The position numbers and the translations under genes were made by a program. The notes below the pieces were generated by a model. The model was not told the DNA's origin and did not search any database. It was given only the letters and a program-made list of their open reading frames with translations. A stretch of 64,000 nt of DNA from positions 111,022 through 175,021 of the forward strand of contig NZ_LMBV01000008.1 in NCBI RefSeq assembly GCF_001439925.1, read 5' to 3'. This document shows, in pieces, positions 9,097 through 16,266 of the stretch. Positions within the stretch are counted from its first letter, which is position 1. Every line of letters starts with the position of its first letter. This stretch comes from Peribacillus muralis (GTDB taxonomy: Bacteria > Bacillota > Bacilli > Bacillales > DSM-1321).

Positions 9097-9275
9097 AGCT
9101 TTCTTTTTCACCGTAAACATAAGAACAGGAAATGCCCTTTAGACGCTCACTGGTGGCGAGAAATATTGCCGTCTGTGCGCCTTTTTTTTTCGCCTATATT
9201 CGTCCTGCCCATCATCCAGCCGCTTTAACGAATCGATCAGCAATCGAGGTGATTCACCCGTGCATATAATCAAAG
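9097..9275 (-). pseudogene. decayed fragment of a short-chain dehydrogenase gene
   Basis: This stretch matches, in order, four separate pieces of the intact SDR gene at 10361-11203. They are the C-terminal block around the A-T-S-E-R-V-K region (GGTGGCGAGAAATATTGCCG in both copies), CGCCTATATTCGT, CCCATCATCC.GCCGCTTTAA, and AGGTGATTCACCC. The material between the pieces is deleted. It is a collapsed paralogue or an ancient duplicate with internal deletions and frameshifts, on the same strand as the intact gene. No functional product is possible. Confidence 0.82.
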
Positions 9276-9422
9276 TGTCATAGCCTGATAAAGGAGACGC
9301 TGCTACGGTGGGAAAATATCGTAATCTGTAAAAAGGCTTATAGTAAAATGGTATAATTATCATATATTGTATAAATGATTACGTGTACCATTTGGCATAT
9401 GGATCATGTAGGAGGCGCAAAC

Positions 9423-9650
9423 ATGAAAGCAATTAAATATATCCTGGCGGTGACCGTCATCGCTTTATCCGTTTATCAGCTCATTACTGGGGATACTGAA
9501 TTGATGCCGTATTCGATGTTTTGCCTGGGGGCCATGGTGCTGGTGATGGGACTGGTCGATCTTCGAATGGATCGGAAAGGATCGTGGTATAGGTCCCTTG
9601 TTATCTCATTATTTCTTTTCTTTGTCTCAATCTTGGGGTTCTTCGGGTGA
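9423..9650 (+). CDS. small membrane protein, DUF3953-like
   Basis: A 75-residue protein with two hydrophobic segments (about residues 4-20 and 31-46) and a third at the C-terminus (F-L-F-F-V-S-I-L-G-F-F). Y-Q-L-I-T-G-D followed by a G-A/L-M-V-L-V-M-G-L stretch resembles the YczI/DUF3953 family of Bacillus, whose function is unknown. ATG 9423 is preceded by AGGAGG with 7-8 nt spacing. It is the first of three closely spaced small membrane-protein genes. Confidence 0.65.
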   Translation: MKAIKYILAVTVIALSVYQLITGDTELMPYSMFCLGAMVLVMGLVDLRMDRKGSWYRSLVISLFLFFVSILGFFG

Positions 9651-9694
9651 TGTGGAGCCTATGAACTACCCGATTCCGGGAAGGAGGTTTTTTT

Positions 9695-10051
9695 GTGAAA
9701 ATAATCTTGATGTTCGCGATTTTAATGAGTTTAATGTTCTTTATCGATAAAATTGTAAGAAAATGGGTTGGTTTGGAAAAGAAAAAGGTGTCGGAAACGC
9801 CTGGGAAGAATATCGATCGTTGGGGAAGGGGGATCATTTTAGTCATTTATTTATGCACTTTACCTTTTATCATAGAGGAGCCAAAGCACATGAAGCTGAT
9901 TTTTTTGTGCTATTTCACAGTAATATTCGGGTTTCAGTTAATTATGGAGAAAACGTACCTGAAAAACAAAGAATATTTGTTTACGCTTGCTAACGTATTG
10001 ATATTATTAGTTTTGTTATATTATATCGATCACTTCATTAACTGGGCCTGA
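9695..10051 (+). CDS. DUF4181-like membrane protein
   Basis: A 118-residue protein with an N-terminal hydrophobic segment (residues 2-17), the basic stretch I-V-R-K-W-V-G-L-E-K-K-K-V-S-E-T-P and then three further hydrophobic segments. An N-terminal helix, a charged linker with W-G-R/E, and two or three C-terminal helices are typical of Bacillus DUF4181 proteins, whose function is unknown. The GTG start at 9695 follows AAGGAGG with about 7 nt spacing. It is likely co-transcribed with its neighbours. Confidence 0.65.
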   Translation: MKIILMFAILMSLMFFIDKIVRKWVGLEKKKVSETPGKNIDRWGRGIILVIYLCTLPFIIEEPKHMKLIFLCYFTVIFGFQLIMEKTYLKNKEYLFTLANVLILLVLLYYIDHFINWA

Positions 10052-10073
10052 AATTAAGTGGAAGGATGATTAC

Positions 10074-10295
10074 ATGAAGCTTTTCAGAGAGATGTCTGCA
10101 ACGGAGTCAGCTCATTGGAAAAAAGGCGCAATACTTGGTTTTTACACGTATATGCTGTTATTATTCATTGACCATATGTATTATCTTTACTTTGAAAAAA
10201 ACGTATTTTCATCCAACATGATTTTTTGGTCAGGATTGCTTACTGCATTTGGATTGCAATGGGTTTTGGATCTTCGTGAGAAAATGAAACGTTGA
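10074..10295 (+). CDS. hypothetical small membrane protein
   Basis: 73 residues with two hydrophobic segments (I-L-G-F-Y-T-Y-M-L-L-L-F-I and M-I-F-W-S-G-L-L-T-A-F-G-L) and a basic C-terminus. GGAAGG precedes the ATG by 8-9 nt. The gene starts 22 bp after the DUF4181-like gene and is probably the last in that small operon. The family was not recognised. Confidence 0.6.
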   Translation: MKLFREMSATESAHWKKGAILGFYTYMLLLFIDHMYYLYFEKNVFSSNMIFWSGLLTAFGLQWVLDLREKMKR

Positions 10296-10330
10296 AGAAG
10301 AGGCGCGGAGTCACTGAATATGAAAGGCAA

Positions 10331-10356
10331 ACCACCCCATGAATCCAGGGTGGTCA
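10331..10356 (-). terminator. terminator of the SDR gene
   Basis: Hairpin ACCACCC / GGGTGGT with a 10-nt loop, 4 nt beyond the SDR stop on the minus strand, followed there by a TTTGCCTTT tract. The T run is imperfect, so efficiency is uncertain. Confidence 0.65.
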
Positions 10357-10360
10357 TCAG

Positions 10361-11203
10361 TCAATTTAAGCCTACCTGTTGTTCACTCCAATGCCAGAAA
10401 CGCTCGACAAGCTCGTCATCTTGGGCAAGCTTTGATATCGGCGCTTCTTTTTCATCGTAAAAATAAGAACCGGAACTGGTTTTGACACGCTCGCTGGTGG
10501 CGAGAAATATTGCCGTCTGTGCGCCTTTTTCCGGAGTTCTGAAAAAGGGGACAAGAAGCTTGATGAACCGTTTGCCGAAACCGGTGTCACGATCAACGCC
10601 TATATTCGTTGCGACGGCCCCGGGATGCAGGGCGTTTACGCTGACAGACGTCCCTCCCATTCTTTTCGCTAATCCCTTCATGAACCAAACATTGGCTAGC
10701 TTGGAACGTCCATACCCTTTAACAACATTGAAGCCTTTCTGAAAGTAAGGATCGTCAAAGTCGAACTTCCCCCATTTATGTGCTCCTGAAGAAACGATGA
10801 CAACCCGCCCATCATCCGACCGCTTTAACTCATCAATCAGTAGATTGGTCAGCAAGAAATGGCCGAGGTGATTCACCCCCAACATCGATTCGAACCCGTC
10901 CTTCGTTTCCTGCCGTTTTAATGTGACAACGCCTGCATTATTGATCAATAGATCAAGAGAATCATGCTTTGCCTTGAACGCACCAGCAAAGCGGTGAATG
11001 CTTTCGATGGATGCTAAATCAGCTATCATTAATTCAATGCTGCTGGAATGGCTTTCTTCCTTGGCCATCTCAAGCGCTTTTCTACCCTTCGCTTCATTGC
11101 GGCATAGCATGATGACGTGCAGCCCTTTCTTGGCTAGGGCTATCACGGTTGCCAGGCCCATTCCTGAATTGGCACCCGTTACGATCGCTAGTTTCTTGTT
11201 CAT
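10361..11203 (-). CDS. short-chain dehydrogenase/reductase (retinol dehydrogenase-like)
   Basis: A 280-residue classical-type SDR. The cofactor motif T-G-A-N-S-G-M-G is at residues 9-16, followed by C-R-N for NADP-type binding. N-N-A-G (about 89-92), an S-S-G motif, and Y-G-R-S-K (about 165-169, catalytic Tyr and Lys) are also present. It resembles the retinol dehydrogenase/WW-oxidoreductase-like group that reduces aldehydes or ketones; the substrate is unknown. A collapsed relative of this gene lies 1.1 kb away at 9097-9275. It is single-gene and cytosolic. Confidence 0.9.
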   Translation of the reverse strand: MNKKLAIVTGANSGMGLATVIALAKKGLHVIMLCRNEAKGRKALEMAKEESHSSSIELMIADLASIESIHRFAGAFKAKHDSLDLLINNAGVVTLKRQETKDGFESMLGVNHLGHFLLTNLLIDELKRSDDGRVVIVSSGAHKWGKFDFDDPYFQKGFNVVKGYGRSKLANVWFMKGLAKRMGGTSVSVNALHPGAVATNIGVDRDTGFGKRFIKLLVPFFRTPEKGAQTAIFLATSERVKTSSGSYFYDEKEAPISKLAQDDELVERFWHWSEQQVGLN

Positions 11204-11487
11204 GAATGTGCTCCTTTTTATTCTATTTGATTTTCATAATCAGCTATCCGCTTGTTCTTTTAAGTTTGAATGGAGTATATCATGAAAAAGACAAACCGGT
11301 ACGTAAAGTGAACTCTTAATAAGGCTAAACAATTCAAATACAAATTCGCGAGTAAATGATTAAAACCCCAAGAACTAAAAAATATAGGCATTCATCATCA
11401 AGCGGCATTTCATGTTGCCCTTGGTGCAGTAAAGCATTATTTGCAGGAAGCTGATTGGCTAAATATAAGTGCAGAGGGAGCGGGTCC

Positions 11488-11907
11488 GTGGGGATTGTAT
11501 TGTCGAATGGAAAAACGATCGATGTGGACTGTTTGAGCTGTGCCATAACAGTCGGCTTAATCGAGCCTGATGGCGGTGTTATAATTGAAACGGAGTATCT
11601 TCATGCCCATCAGGATGTAGCAAACCCGCTTAAAGGATTGGTCATTTTAGCATCGAAACGCCATATTACGTGTTTTGATGAGTTGACTGAAGAAGAAAAA
11701 ATCGATTATATCAATCTATTGACGAAAATCAGGCAGGCTCAAAGGAACGTATTGAATATAGAGTATGTGAATTATTTCTACAACGAAGATACGACGCAAC
11801 ATTTCCACACATGGATGGTTCCGCGTTATGACTGGATGTATCAATTCGGCCGTTCAGTCGAATCCGTAAGGCCGATTCTTTTGCATTCAAGCACACTTGA
11901 ACGGTAA
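11488..11907 (+). CDS. HIT-superfamily-like protein, C-terminus frameshifted
   Basis: A 139-residue product resembling histidine-triad (HIT) nucleotide hydrolases. It has D-C-L-S-C-A-I near the N-terminus, an H-x-H-Q-D motif and Q-H-F-H-T-W-M-V-P-R near the C-terminus in place of the usual H-x-H-x-H. The GTG at 11488 is chosen as start because GAGGGAG lies 7 nt upstream. Translation stops at 11905-11907. A +1 shifted frame continues N-I-K-E-V-L-L-A-I-A-A-L-T-Q-E-L-K-G-K to a TAA at 11969-11971, which looks like the original C-terminal helix. The gene is probably a recently frameshifted form, possibly still active because the histidine motif is intact. An apparently coding stretch without a start (11383-11487) lies just upstream. 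Confidence 0.6.
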   Translation: MGIVLSNGKTIDVDCLSCAITVGLIEPDGGVIIETEYLHAHQDVANPLKGLVILASKRHITCFDELTEEEKIDYINLLTKIRQAQRNVLNIEYVNYFYNEDTTQHFHTWMVPRYDWMYQFGRSVESVRPILLHSSTLER

Positions 11908-12059
11908 GGAGAATATTAAGGAAGTGTTGCTTGCAATAGCGGCGCTCACTCAGGAATTAAAAGGGAAATAAGTTTCCCCAGCTAACGTCCCGATGTTTTT
12001 AGTGCTCGGTTGATATTCGGAAATCAGAAGTCCTACTATCGCGGCTATTCGCCTGTGGA

Positions 12060-12338
12060 TTATCTTGCTTTCGCTAAGCGTCGTGCATATAAATGATTGT
12101 ATACGACCTGTTTCATGAGATAGGTTGAAATTGATTGATCATTGGCAGCTTCAAATGAATGGGGCGAATCCCACAATTTCTTGAAGGTGATGAACAGCAG
12201 ATTCTCGGCATTGATTTCAGAACCGGTAAGTTTGATTGCGGCATTTTTTAGCATCTTTTCATGTTGAGAGTAAAGCTTTGAAAAGTAAAGCCGATCCCTT
12301 TCTAATAGGTGGTCCATGATTTCTTGTTTATTCATCAT
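12060..12338 (-). CDS. short sigma-70 region-2-like protein
   Basis: 92 residues. The segment A-E-N-L-L-F-I-T-F-K-K-L-W-D followed by S-I-S-T-Y-L-M-K-Q-V-V-Y-N-H-L-Y-A-R-R resembles sigma-70 region 2 (A-E-D-L-V-Q-E-T-F-x-K-L-W ... W-L-x-x-I-A-x-N). No region 4 DNA-binding domain follows, because the frame stops after A-R-R-L-A-K-A-R. It could be a truncated ECF sigma factor, a split sigma subunit of the kind seen in Bacilli, or a regulatory fragment. GGAAGGAGG precedes the double ATG start, so it is well expressed in principle. Confidence 0.55.
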   Translation of the reverse strand: MMNKQEIMDHLLERDRLYFSKLYSQHEKMLKNAAIKLTGSEINAENLLFITFKKLWDSPHSFEAANDQSISTYLMKQVVYNHLYARRLAKAR

Positions 12339-12430
12339 TATTTATCCTCCTTCCATTTTAGGTTGATAGGTATAAGTACCTTACTTTGCTTGAAATGAAA
12401 CCTGATTTTGAAATATAGTGAATTTGATCC

Positions 12431-12462
12431 AAAAACGCATGCCCCGGAAGAAGGGCATGCGT
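12431..12462 (-). terminator. terminator of the class D beta-lactamase gene
   Basis: Perfect 10-bp stem ACGCATGCCC / GGGCATGCGT with an 8-nt loop. On the minus strand it is followed by TTTTTGG and lies 10 nt after the stop codon. Confidence 0.88.
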
Positions 12463-12471
12463 GAGGACATA

Positions 12472-13260
12472 TTACTTTATGATTTCCAACTCTTTCAGGG
12501 CTTCCAGTGTAATTGCCTTGGCTGTGCTTCCGCTGCCGTCCAAGTTCGTGGCGAAAGCCCATTTTCCTTTGTCCGTTTCTACATAACCGATATACCAGCC
12601 CAAGCCCATATCAGAAAGGCGCGTACCTGTTTTTCCATGAAGAACATAGTCGTCGGCTTCTTCATTGATCATGATTCTCTTTACCGTCCTCATATGTTGC
12701 TTATCGATGGGCAGCTTTTCCTCCACCAGGTTTTCAATAAACTGTACCTGTTCCTTGGCAGAGATGTTCAGGCTGCTATCCAGCCAGAATTGATCAATCC
12801 CGCCAGTTATGTCTCGATTGCCGTAGTTGATCATGTTCACATAATGCTGCATGTTCTCTGCCCCTATATCGCGGGCCATTTGCTGATAAAACCAGATTAC
12901 GGAATATCTCATGCCTGAAGCAAGTGAATGATCCCTGTTCCAATCCTCGAATTCCCGGATTACCCCATCCCATCGCTTCACTTCATATTCATCTTTCACT
13001 GCTTTTGTCTGTAAGCCGATCAATGCATTCGCCACTTTAAACGTCGACTCCGGAGTATAGCGAACGTTACTCCTTTTTTGGTTATACATATACTTTTTAT
13101 CAGTATTTAAGTTTTGGATGATCATCGTCCCATCCACACCGCCGAAAGATTCCCCTATTTGCAGTTCTTTCACCTTATGACCGTTTGCACTTGCATGAAT
13201 CGTACTCAACGAACCAGAGACCAACAAGACAAGAATGAAGCATAACGTTTTGAATTTCAT
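12472..13260 (-). CDS. class D beta-lactamase, secreted
   Basis: A 262-residue precursor with a signal peptide (M-K-F-K-T-L-C-F-I-L-V-L-L-V-S-G, probable cleavage near H-A-S-A). The class D motifs are all present: S-T-F-K at 72-75 (active-site Ser and carboxylatable Lys), S-V after M-R-Y, Y-G-N, and H-G-K-T-G-T. W-Y-I-G-Y and W-A-F-A-T-N also fit. It belongs with the chromosomal Bacillus enzymes (YbxI, BPU-1 type) that hydrolyse penicillins. The ATG at 13260 has AAAGGAG upstream; an upstream in-frame ATG at 13290 lacks one. There is no adjacent blaR/blaI-type regulator. Confidence 0.93.
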   Translation of the reverse strand: MKFKTLCFILVLLVSGSLSTIHASANGHKVKELQIGESFGGVDGTMIIQNLNTDKKYMYNQKRSNVRYTPESTFKVANALIGLQTKAVKDEYEVKRWDGVIREFEDWNRDHSLASGMRYSVIWFYQQMARDIGAENMQHYVNMINYGNRDITGGIDQFWLDSSLNISAKEQVQFIENLVEEKLPIDKQHMRTVKRIMINEEADDYVLHGKTGTRLSDMGLGWYIGYVETDKGKWAFATNLDGSGSTAKAITLEALKELEIIK

Positions 13261-13491
13261 TACACACTCTCCTTTAAGGGTTGGATTCATTTTTTTCCAA
13301 AAAATAGGACAACAACTAAATTATACTTATTATCTTCGGGAAACGAAACTATTAAATTATGATACTCAAGCAGGGATGCAGCAGGAAGTTGATGAATAGG
13401 TAGGGTGAATGCTAGAATGTGGGGGTTTATATATGAAAGTTAGTCAAAGAAAAATAAATATGATTGAAAAGGAAATTACATACACCTATAT
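13261..13491. other. intergenic region upstream of the beta-lactamase gene
   Basis: AT-rich spacer holding the beta-lactamase promoter on the minus strand (not confidently located), followed by the beginning of a decayed + strand gene. A short open stretch from ATG 13434 is interrupted by stop codons at about 13490-13500. Confidence 0.35.
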
Positions 13492-13675
13492 CTAGTAATA
13501 GGAGAAAAAGACCCTCATTTTAATCCTGAAAGAATTCAAAGGATCAACACTAAAACGAGCATGAGCATGAATATTGTCACTGATGCTAATCATTCATTGG
13601 ATACTTTTTAATGCTTCAGGGTCGATAATGGCCCTAGATAGTGTCATGAAAGGATTGGCGAAAATTAAAAACTGA
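13492..13675 (+). pseudogene. C-terminal remnant of an alpha/beta-hydrolase-like gene
   Basis: The frame reads L-V-I-G-E-K-D-P-H-F-N-P-E-R-I-Q-R-I, then N-I-V-T-D-A-N-H-S-L-D, then after one shifted base N-A-S-G-S-I-M-A-L-D-S-V-M-K-G-L-A-K-I-K-N and a TGA. G-E-K-D and A-N-H-S-L are the usual acid and histidine regions of small alpha/beta hydrolases. The upstream two thirds, including the nucleophile elbow, is missing, and an extra base in a T run breaks the frame. An inverted repeat (CTGAGCCTTA / TAAGGCTCAG, 13672-13712) overlaps the end. Confidence 0.65.
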
Positions 13676-13754
13676 GCCTTACCAGAACAAATCCAGTTTT
13701 CATAAGGCTCAGTAAATGATTCGTCATTTTAAAATGCATGGAGTCCATTCAAAT

Positions 13755-13788
13755 AAAGCCCAGTTTTTCAAGCGAAAGACTGGGCTTT
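13755..13788 (-). terminator. terminator of the spore coat protein gene
   Basis: Perfect 10-bp stem AAAGCCCAGT / ACTGGGCTTT with a 14-nt loop just beyond the stop codon of the minus-strand coat gene; a T-rich tract follows on that strand. Confidence 0.85.
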
Positions 13789-13791
13789 GGT

Positions 13792-14406
13792 TTAATTGAT
13801 TATATTTTTTGTGGATGGGCCAAAGCCTTTTATCATTTGTGTCATGTCCTGTGGCGCTAATTGTGCCACTTGATAATAGCGATGCTTGTTTTGATACAAG
13901 AAAATCTCATAGGCCATTTCAATAAAGTTAGGAACGCTGTCAGCGATCACCCGTCTAAGCACGGGGTTCGTGATTTCGGGAGCTGTCATGGCAAGCAGTG
14001 ATGCCGAGGATTTAATTAGCCCAAGCATATGACCGGAAACACCCTGTTCATTCATCTCATTAACAGATTGATTTGGTTTTTTTGGCTGAGAGGGTGTGAG
14101 CCCATAAATGACGTCATTATTTTGTTTCATTTCGTAGGGCTGGGATACGTGCGTCGGTTTTTTTCCTGTAGAGAAAGCTTCTACAGCAATGTTATATACA
14201 TCTGTAACGAAGGTATACTGATGGTTAAGGATCGCCTTCAACTCTTGATCTTTAATGTGCTGGTCAAAGAGCTGATACTGATCTAATACATTTATTAATC
14301 CTGAAAGGACCTCGTGAGCGTCAAATAATTCATGACCACCATGATTCATGTTCGGCACCATGCCTTGTGGTTGTTGGGTATTCGACATATTCGGTTGAAT
14401 TTGCAA
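13792..14406 (-). CDS. CotF-like spore coat protein
   Basis: 204 residues. After a Q/N/P/M-rich leader, the first helical region H-E-L-F-D-A-H-E-V-L-S-G-L-I-N-V-L-D-Q-Y and a second one, L-G-L-I-K-S-S-A-S-L-L-A, match the two-part CotF-type coat domain of Bacillus. A tyrosine- and glutamine-rich end (K-H-R-Y-Y-Q-V-A-Q-L-A-P-Q-D) also fits. It would be made in the mother cell and assembled on the forespore coat. The TTG at 14406 is chosen as start (GGGAGG 8 nt upstream) rather than the ATG 42 nt further up. Confidence 0.8.
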   Translation of the reverse strand: MQIQPNMSNTQQPQGMVPNMNHGGHELFDAHEVLSGLINVLDQYQLFDQHIKDQELKAILNHQYTFVTDVYNIAVEAFSTGKKPTHVSQPYEMKQNNDVIYGLTPSQPKKPNQSVNEMNEQGVSGHMLGLIKSSASLLAMTAPEITNPVLRRVIADSVPNFIEMAYEIFLYQNKHRYYQVAQLAPQDMTQMIKGFGPSTKNIIN

Positions 14407-14498
14407 AAGTATTACCTCCCAATTTTTTTTAGCATACCCCTTTAACATGGTCAGTGATGTAAAAAAATATGTAAGTATTTAATGAAAAAGGTGATTTG

Positions 14499-14612
14499 TC
14501 GACCCAAACTGGAATAATTCGACCTGAAGCCGGAATAATTCGACCCAAACTGAAATAATTCGACCTAGAGTGAAATAATTCAACCTAAAGCCGGTATAAT
14601 TCGACCTACAAC
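14499..14612. repeat. short tandem array, 20-21 bp units
   Basis: Five and a half tandem copies of the unit TCGACCYRAARYYGGAATAAT (20-21 bp, variable) between the coat gene and the frataxin-like gene. The period is the same as the array at 5973-6222 but the sequence differs. No hairpin or open frame stands out. Confidence 0.8.
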
Positions 14613-14672
14613 ACTAAGAATAAATGGCTATAATATAGGATAACGACATTGTGATGAATGAAAGGGGAAATC

Positions 14673-15056
14673 ATGGAAGGAACCAATACGTTTCAGACAA
14701 TTGATGAATATATTTTGCAATTTCCCGATGAGGTACAGAAGATCCTACAGGCGTTAAGAAAAGTGATAAAAGCTGCGGCACCGGATGCCAGTGAAAAGAT
14801 AAGTTATCAAATGCCCACCTTTGCTTTACATGGAAACCTGGTCCATTTTGCTGCCTATAAAAATCATATAGGGTTTTATCCAACACCTAGCGGAATCAAA
14901 GCTTTTGAAGATGCTTTATCCGACTTCAAGCGGTCGAAAGGGGCCGTTCAGTTTCCCCTTAGCAAGCCAATTCCTTATGATGTAATTAGCGAGATCGTTA
15001 CATTCAGAGTGGATCAGAATATTAAAAAAGCCGAAGCCAAAGCGAAAAAGAAATAA
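14673..15056 (+). CDS. fra: DUF1801 / YdhG-like iron chaperone (frataxin-like Fra)
   Basis: A 127-residue protein matching the YdhG/DUF1801 group. It begins with T-I-D-E-Y-I-L-Q-F-P-D-E-V-Q, then K-I-S-Y-Q-M-P-T-F, H-F-A-A-Y-K-N-H-I-G-F-Y-P-T-P-S-G, a K-x-S-K-G-A-V-Q-F-P block and a basic tail. The B. subtilis member (Fra) acts as a bacterial frataxin that hands iron to cluster and heme assembly. ATG 14673 has AAAGGGG 5 nt upstream and is preferred to the ATG at 14658. A hairpin lies at 15081-15107. Confidence 0.85.
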   Translation: MEGTNTFQTIDEYILQFPDEVQKILQALRKVIKAAAPDASEKISYQMPTFALHGNLVHFAAYKNHIGFYPTPSGIKAFEDALSDFKRSKGAVQFPLSKPIPYDVISEIVTFRVDQNIKKAEAKAKKK

Positions 15057-15447
15057 TCAATCGAATTCAGGATTAAAAGGAGCGATTTTTCTTTAAGAAG
15101 AATCGCTTCTACTGTAGATAAGTTTGTTTCCATCATGAGTATTTTCTTTGAGTGGAAACTTGGTACACCCTAAAAAAATGTATCCAATGGGGAAATCTAT
15201 CTTCGTGCTCAGTGCAATGAAACGGGCTTAGTGCAAATTTTCAAATCTGCGAGCAATCGGAATTCCAGCTTAATTTCCACGCAGAGTAAAATGAAACGGT
15301 CAAATTTTTAAAAGCGATTCTTCTCAAGGAAGATTCGCTTTTTCTTATGCCTCTTCAAGATAATCGATCGCCTCTTGCACGGCGCTTTGGAACCTGATAA
15401 TTCTCAAAGGGGAGTAACCTATGATAAGCTAGTATTATCGGAATTAA
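15057..15447. other. intergenic region with two related hairpins and a dispersed-repeat fragment
   Basis: Two similar hairpins (15081-15107, AGCGATT / AATCGCT; and 15311-15345, AAGCGA-TTCTTC / GAAGA-TTCGCTT followed by TTTTC) bracket a segment. That segment contains CAGTGCAATGAAACGG at 15210-15225, a motif shared with 27843-27866 and, inverted, with 35111-35134. The second hairpin is a plausible terminator. No gene was recognised. Confidence 0.5.
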
Positions 15448-15597
15448 CGAAATATTCATGGCCTTTTGGCGGGAATTTTGGTGTACGCTTCATTTGAAGG
15501 TAGGAAGCCGACGTTTATTACTGATCGCTCCACATTAATGGAAGAATTTAACGAAGCGAAATTCAAAAGAGGGAAAAAAATCGGTCGGGGAAAGTAG
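15448..15597 (+). pseudogene. short gene remnant
   Basis: An open stretch reads G-L-L-A-G-I-L-V-Y-A-S-F-E-G-R-K-P-T-F-I, then T-D-R-S-T-L-M-E-E-F-N-E-A-K-F-K-R, to a TAG at 15595. A stop precedes it in frame, there is no ATG and no ribosome-binding site, so it looks like the tail of a lost small membrane-anchored protein. The family was not recognised. Confidence 0.35.
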
Positions 15598-15694
15598 CAG
15601 GTCAATTCATGAAGCCTTTATTAATGTCGGATTCATACAGCACTTGTTGAAAACATCTCGATAAATTTGACTAAGAAAGAGGAAGGTGACTATT

Positions 15695-16186
15695 ATGTTC
15701 AAGAAATTATTCGGTAAAAAAGAAACGATGGAGCAACTGCTTGCTCCTATAAATGGACAAGTAATCAAAATTGAGGATGTTCCGGATCCAGTGTTCTCCG
15801 GGAAGCTAATGGGGGATGGAATTGCAATTCTTCCTGAGGAGGGTTTGGTTGTATCTCCTGTTGAAGCAGAAGTAATCCAGGTTTTTCACACAAAGCATGC
15901 CTTAGGTCTCCGTACCAAGAGTGGTATCGAATTGCTTATACATATTGGTTTGGACACTGTTAATCTGAAAGGCGAGGGGTTTGAGCTGCATGTCGCAGAG
16001 GGACAGCATGTAAAAGCGGGGGATAAGCTTGTGACATTCGATATCGAATTCCTTAAAGCGAATGCACCTAGCATCATAACTCCGATCGTTATCACGAATG
16101 GCGAGCTGGTTGAAAAAATGGAGAAAACAAATAGCACTGTAGCAACTATAAACGAAACGGAAATTATGACTGTTCACTTGAAGTAA
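15695..16186 (+). CDS. crr: PTS glucose-type IIA component (EIIA-Glc)
   Basis: A 163-residue cytosolic phosphocarrier of the PTS. The phosphorylatable histidine lies in E-L-L-I-H-I-G-L-D-T-V; the other conserved histidine is in the V-F-H-T-K-H-A region, and P-I-N-G-Q-V and the G-D-G-I-A-I-L-P segment are also typical. It takes phosphate from HPr and passes it to a IIB domain. It is stand-alone, as in several Bacillus genomes where it serves IIBC permeases that lack their own IIA. ATG 15695 has AGGAAGG 8 nt upstream. It is followed by its own terminator, so it is not in the operon with the downstream PTS locus. Confidence 0.93.
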   Translation: MFKKLFGKKETMEQLLAPINGQVIKIEDVPDPVFSGKLMGDGIAILPEEGLVVSPVEAEVIQVFHTKHALGLRTKSGIELLIHIGLDTVNLKGEGFELHVAEGQHVKAGDKLVTFDIEFLKANAPSIITPIVITNGELVEKMEKTNSTVATINETEIMTVHLK

Positions 16187-16204
16187 AAGAAATGGGTGAA
16201 CTAT

Positions 16205-16247
16205 CCCCGGAATGATGGACACTGTCCTCCATTCCGGGGCTTTTTTG
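16205..16247 (+). terminator. terminator of the IIA gene
   Basis: Stem TCCCCGGAATG / CATTCCGGGG followed by CTTTTTTG. Confidence 0.92.
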
Positions 16248-16266
16248 TTTTATAGGGAGATAGCAA

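Noticed and set aside
14499-14612. CRISPR array
   Set aside because: Units of 20-21 bp are contiguous with no spacers between them.
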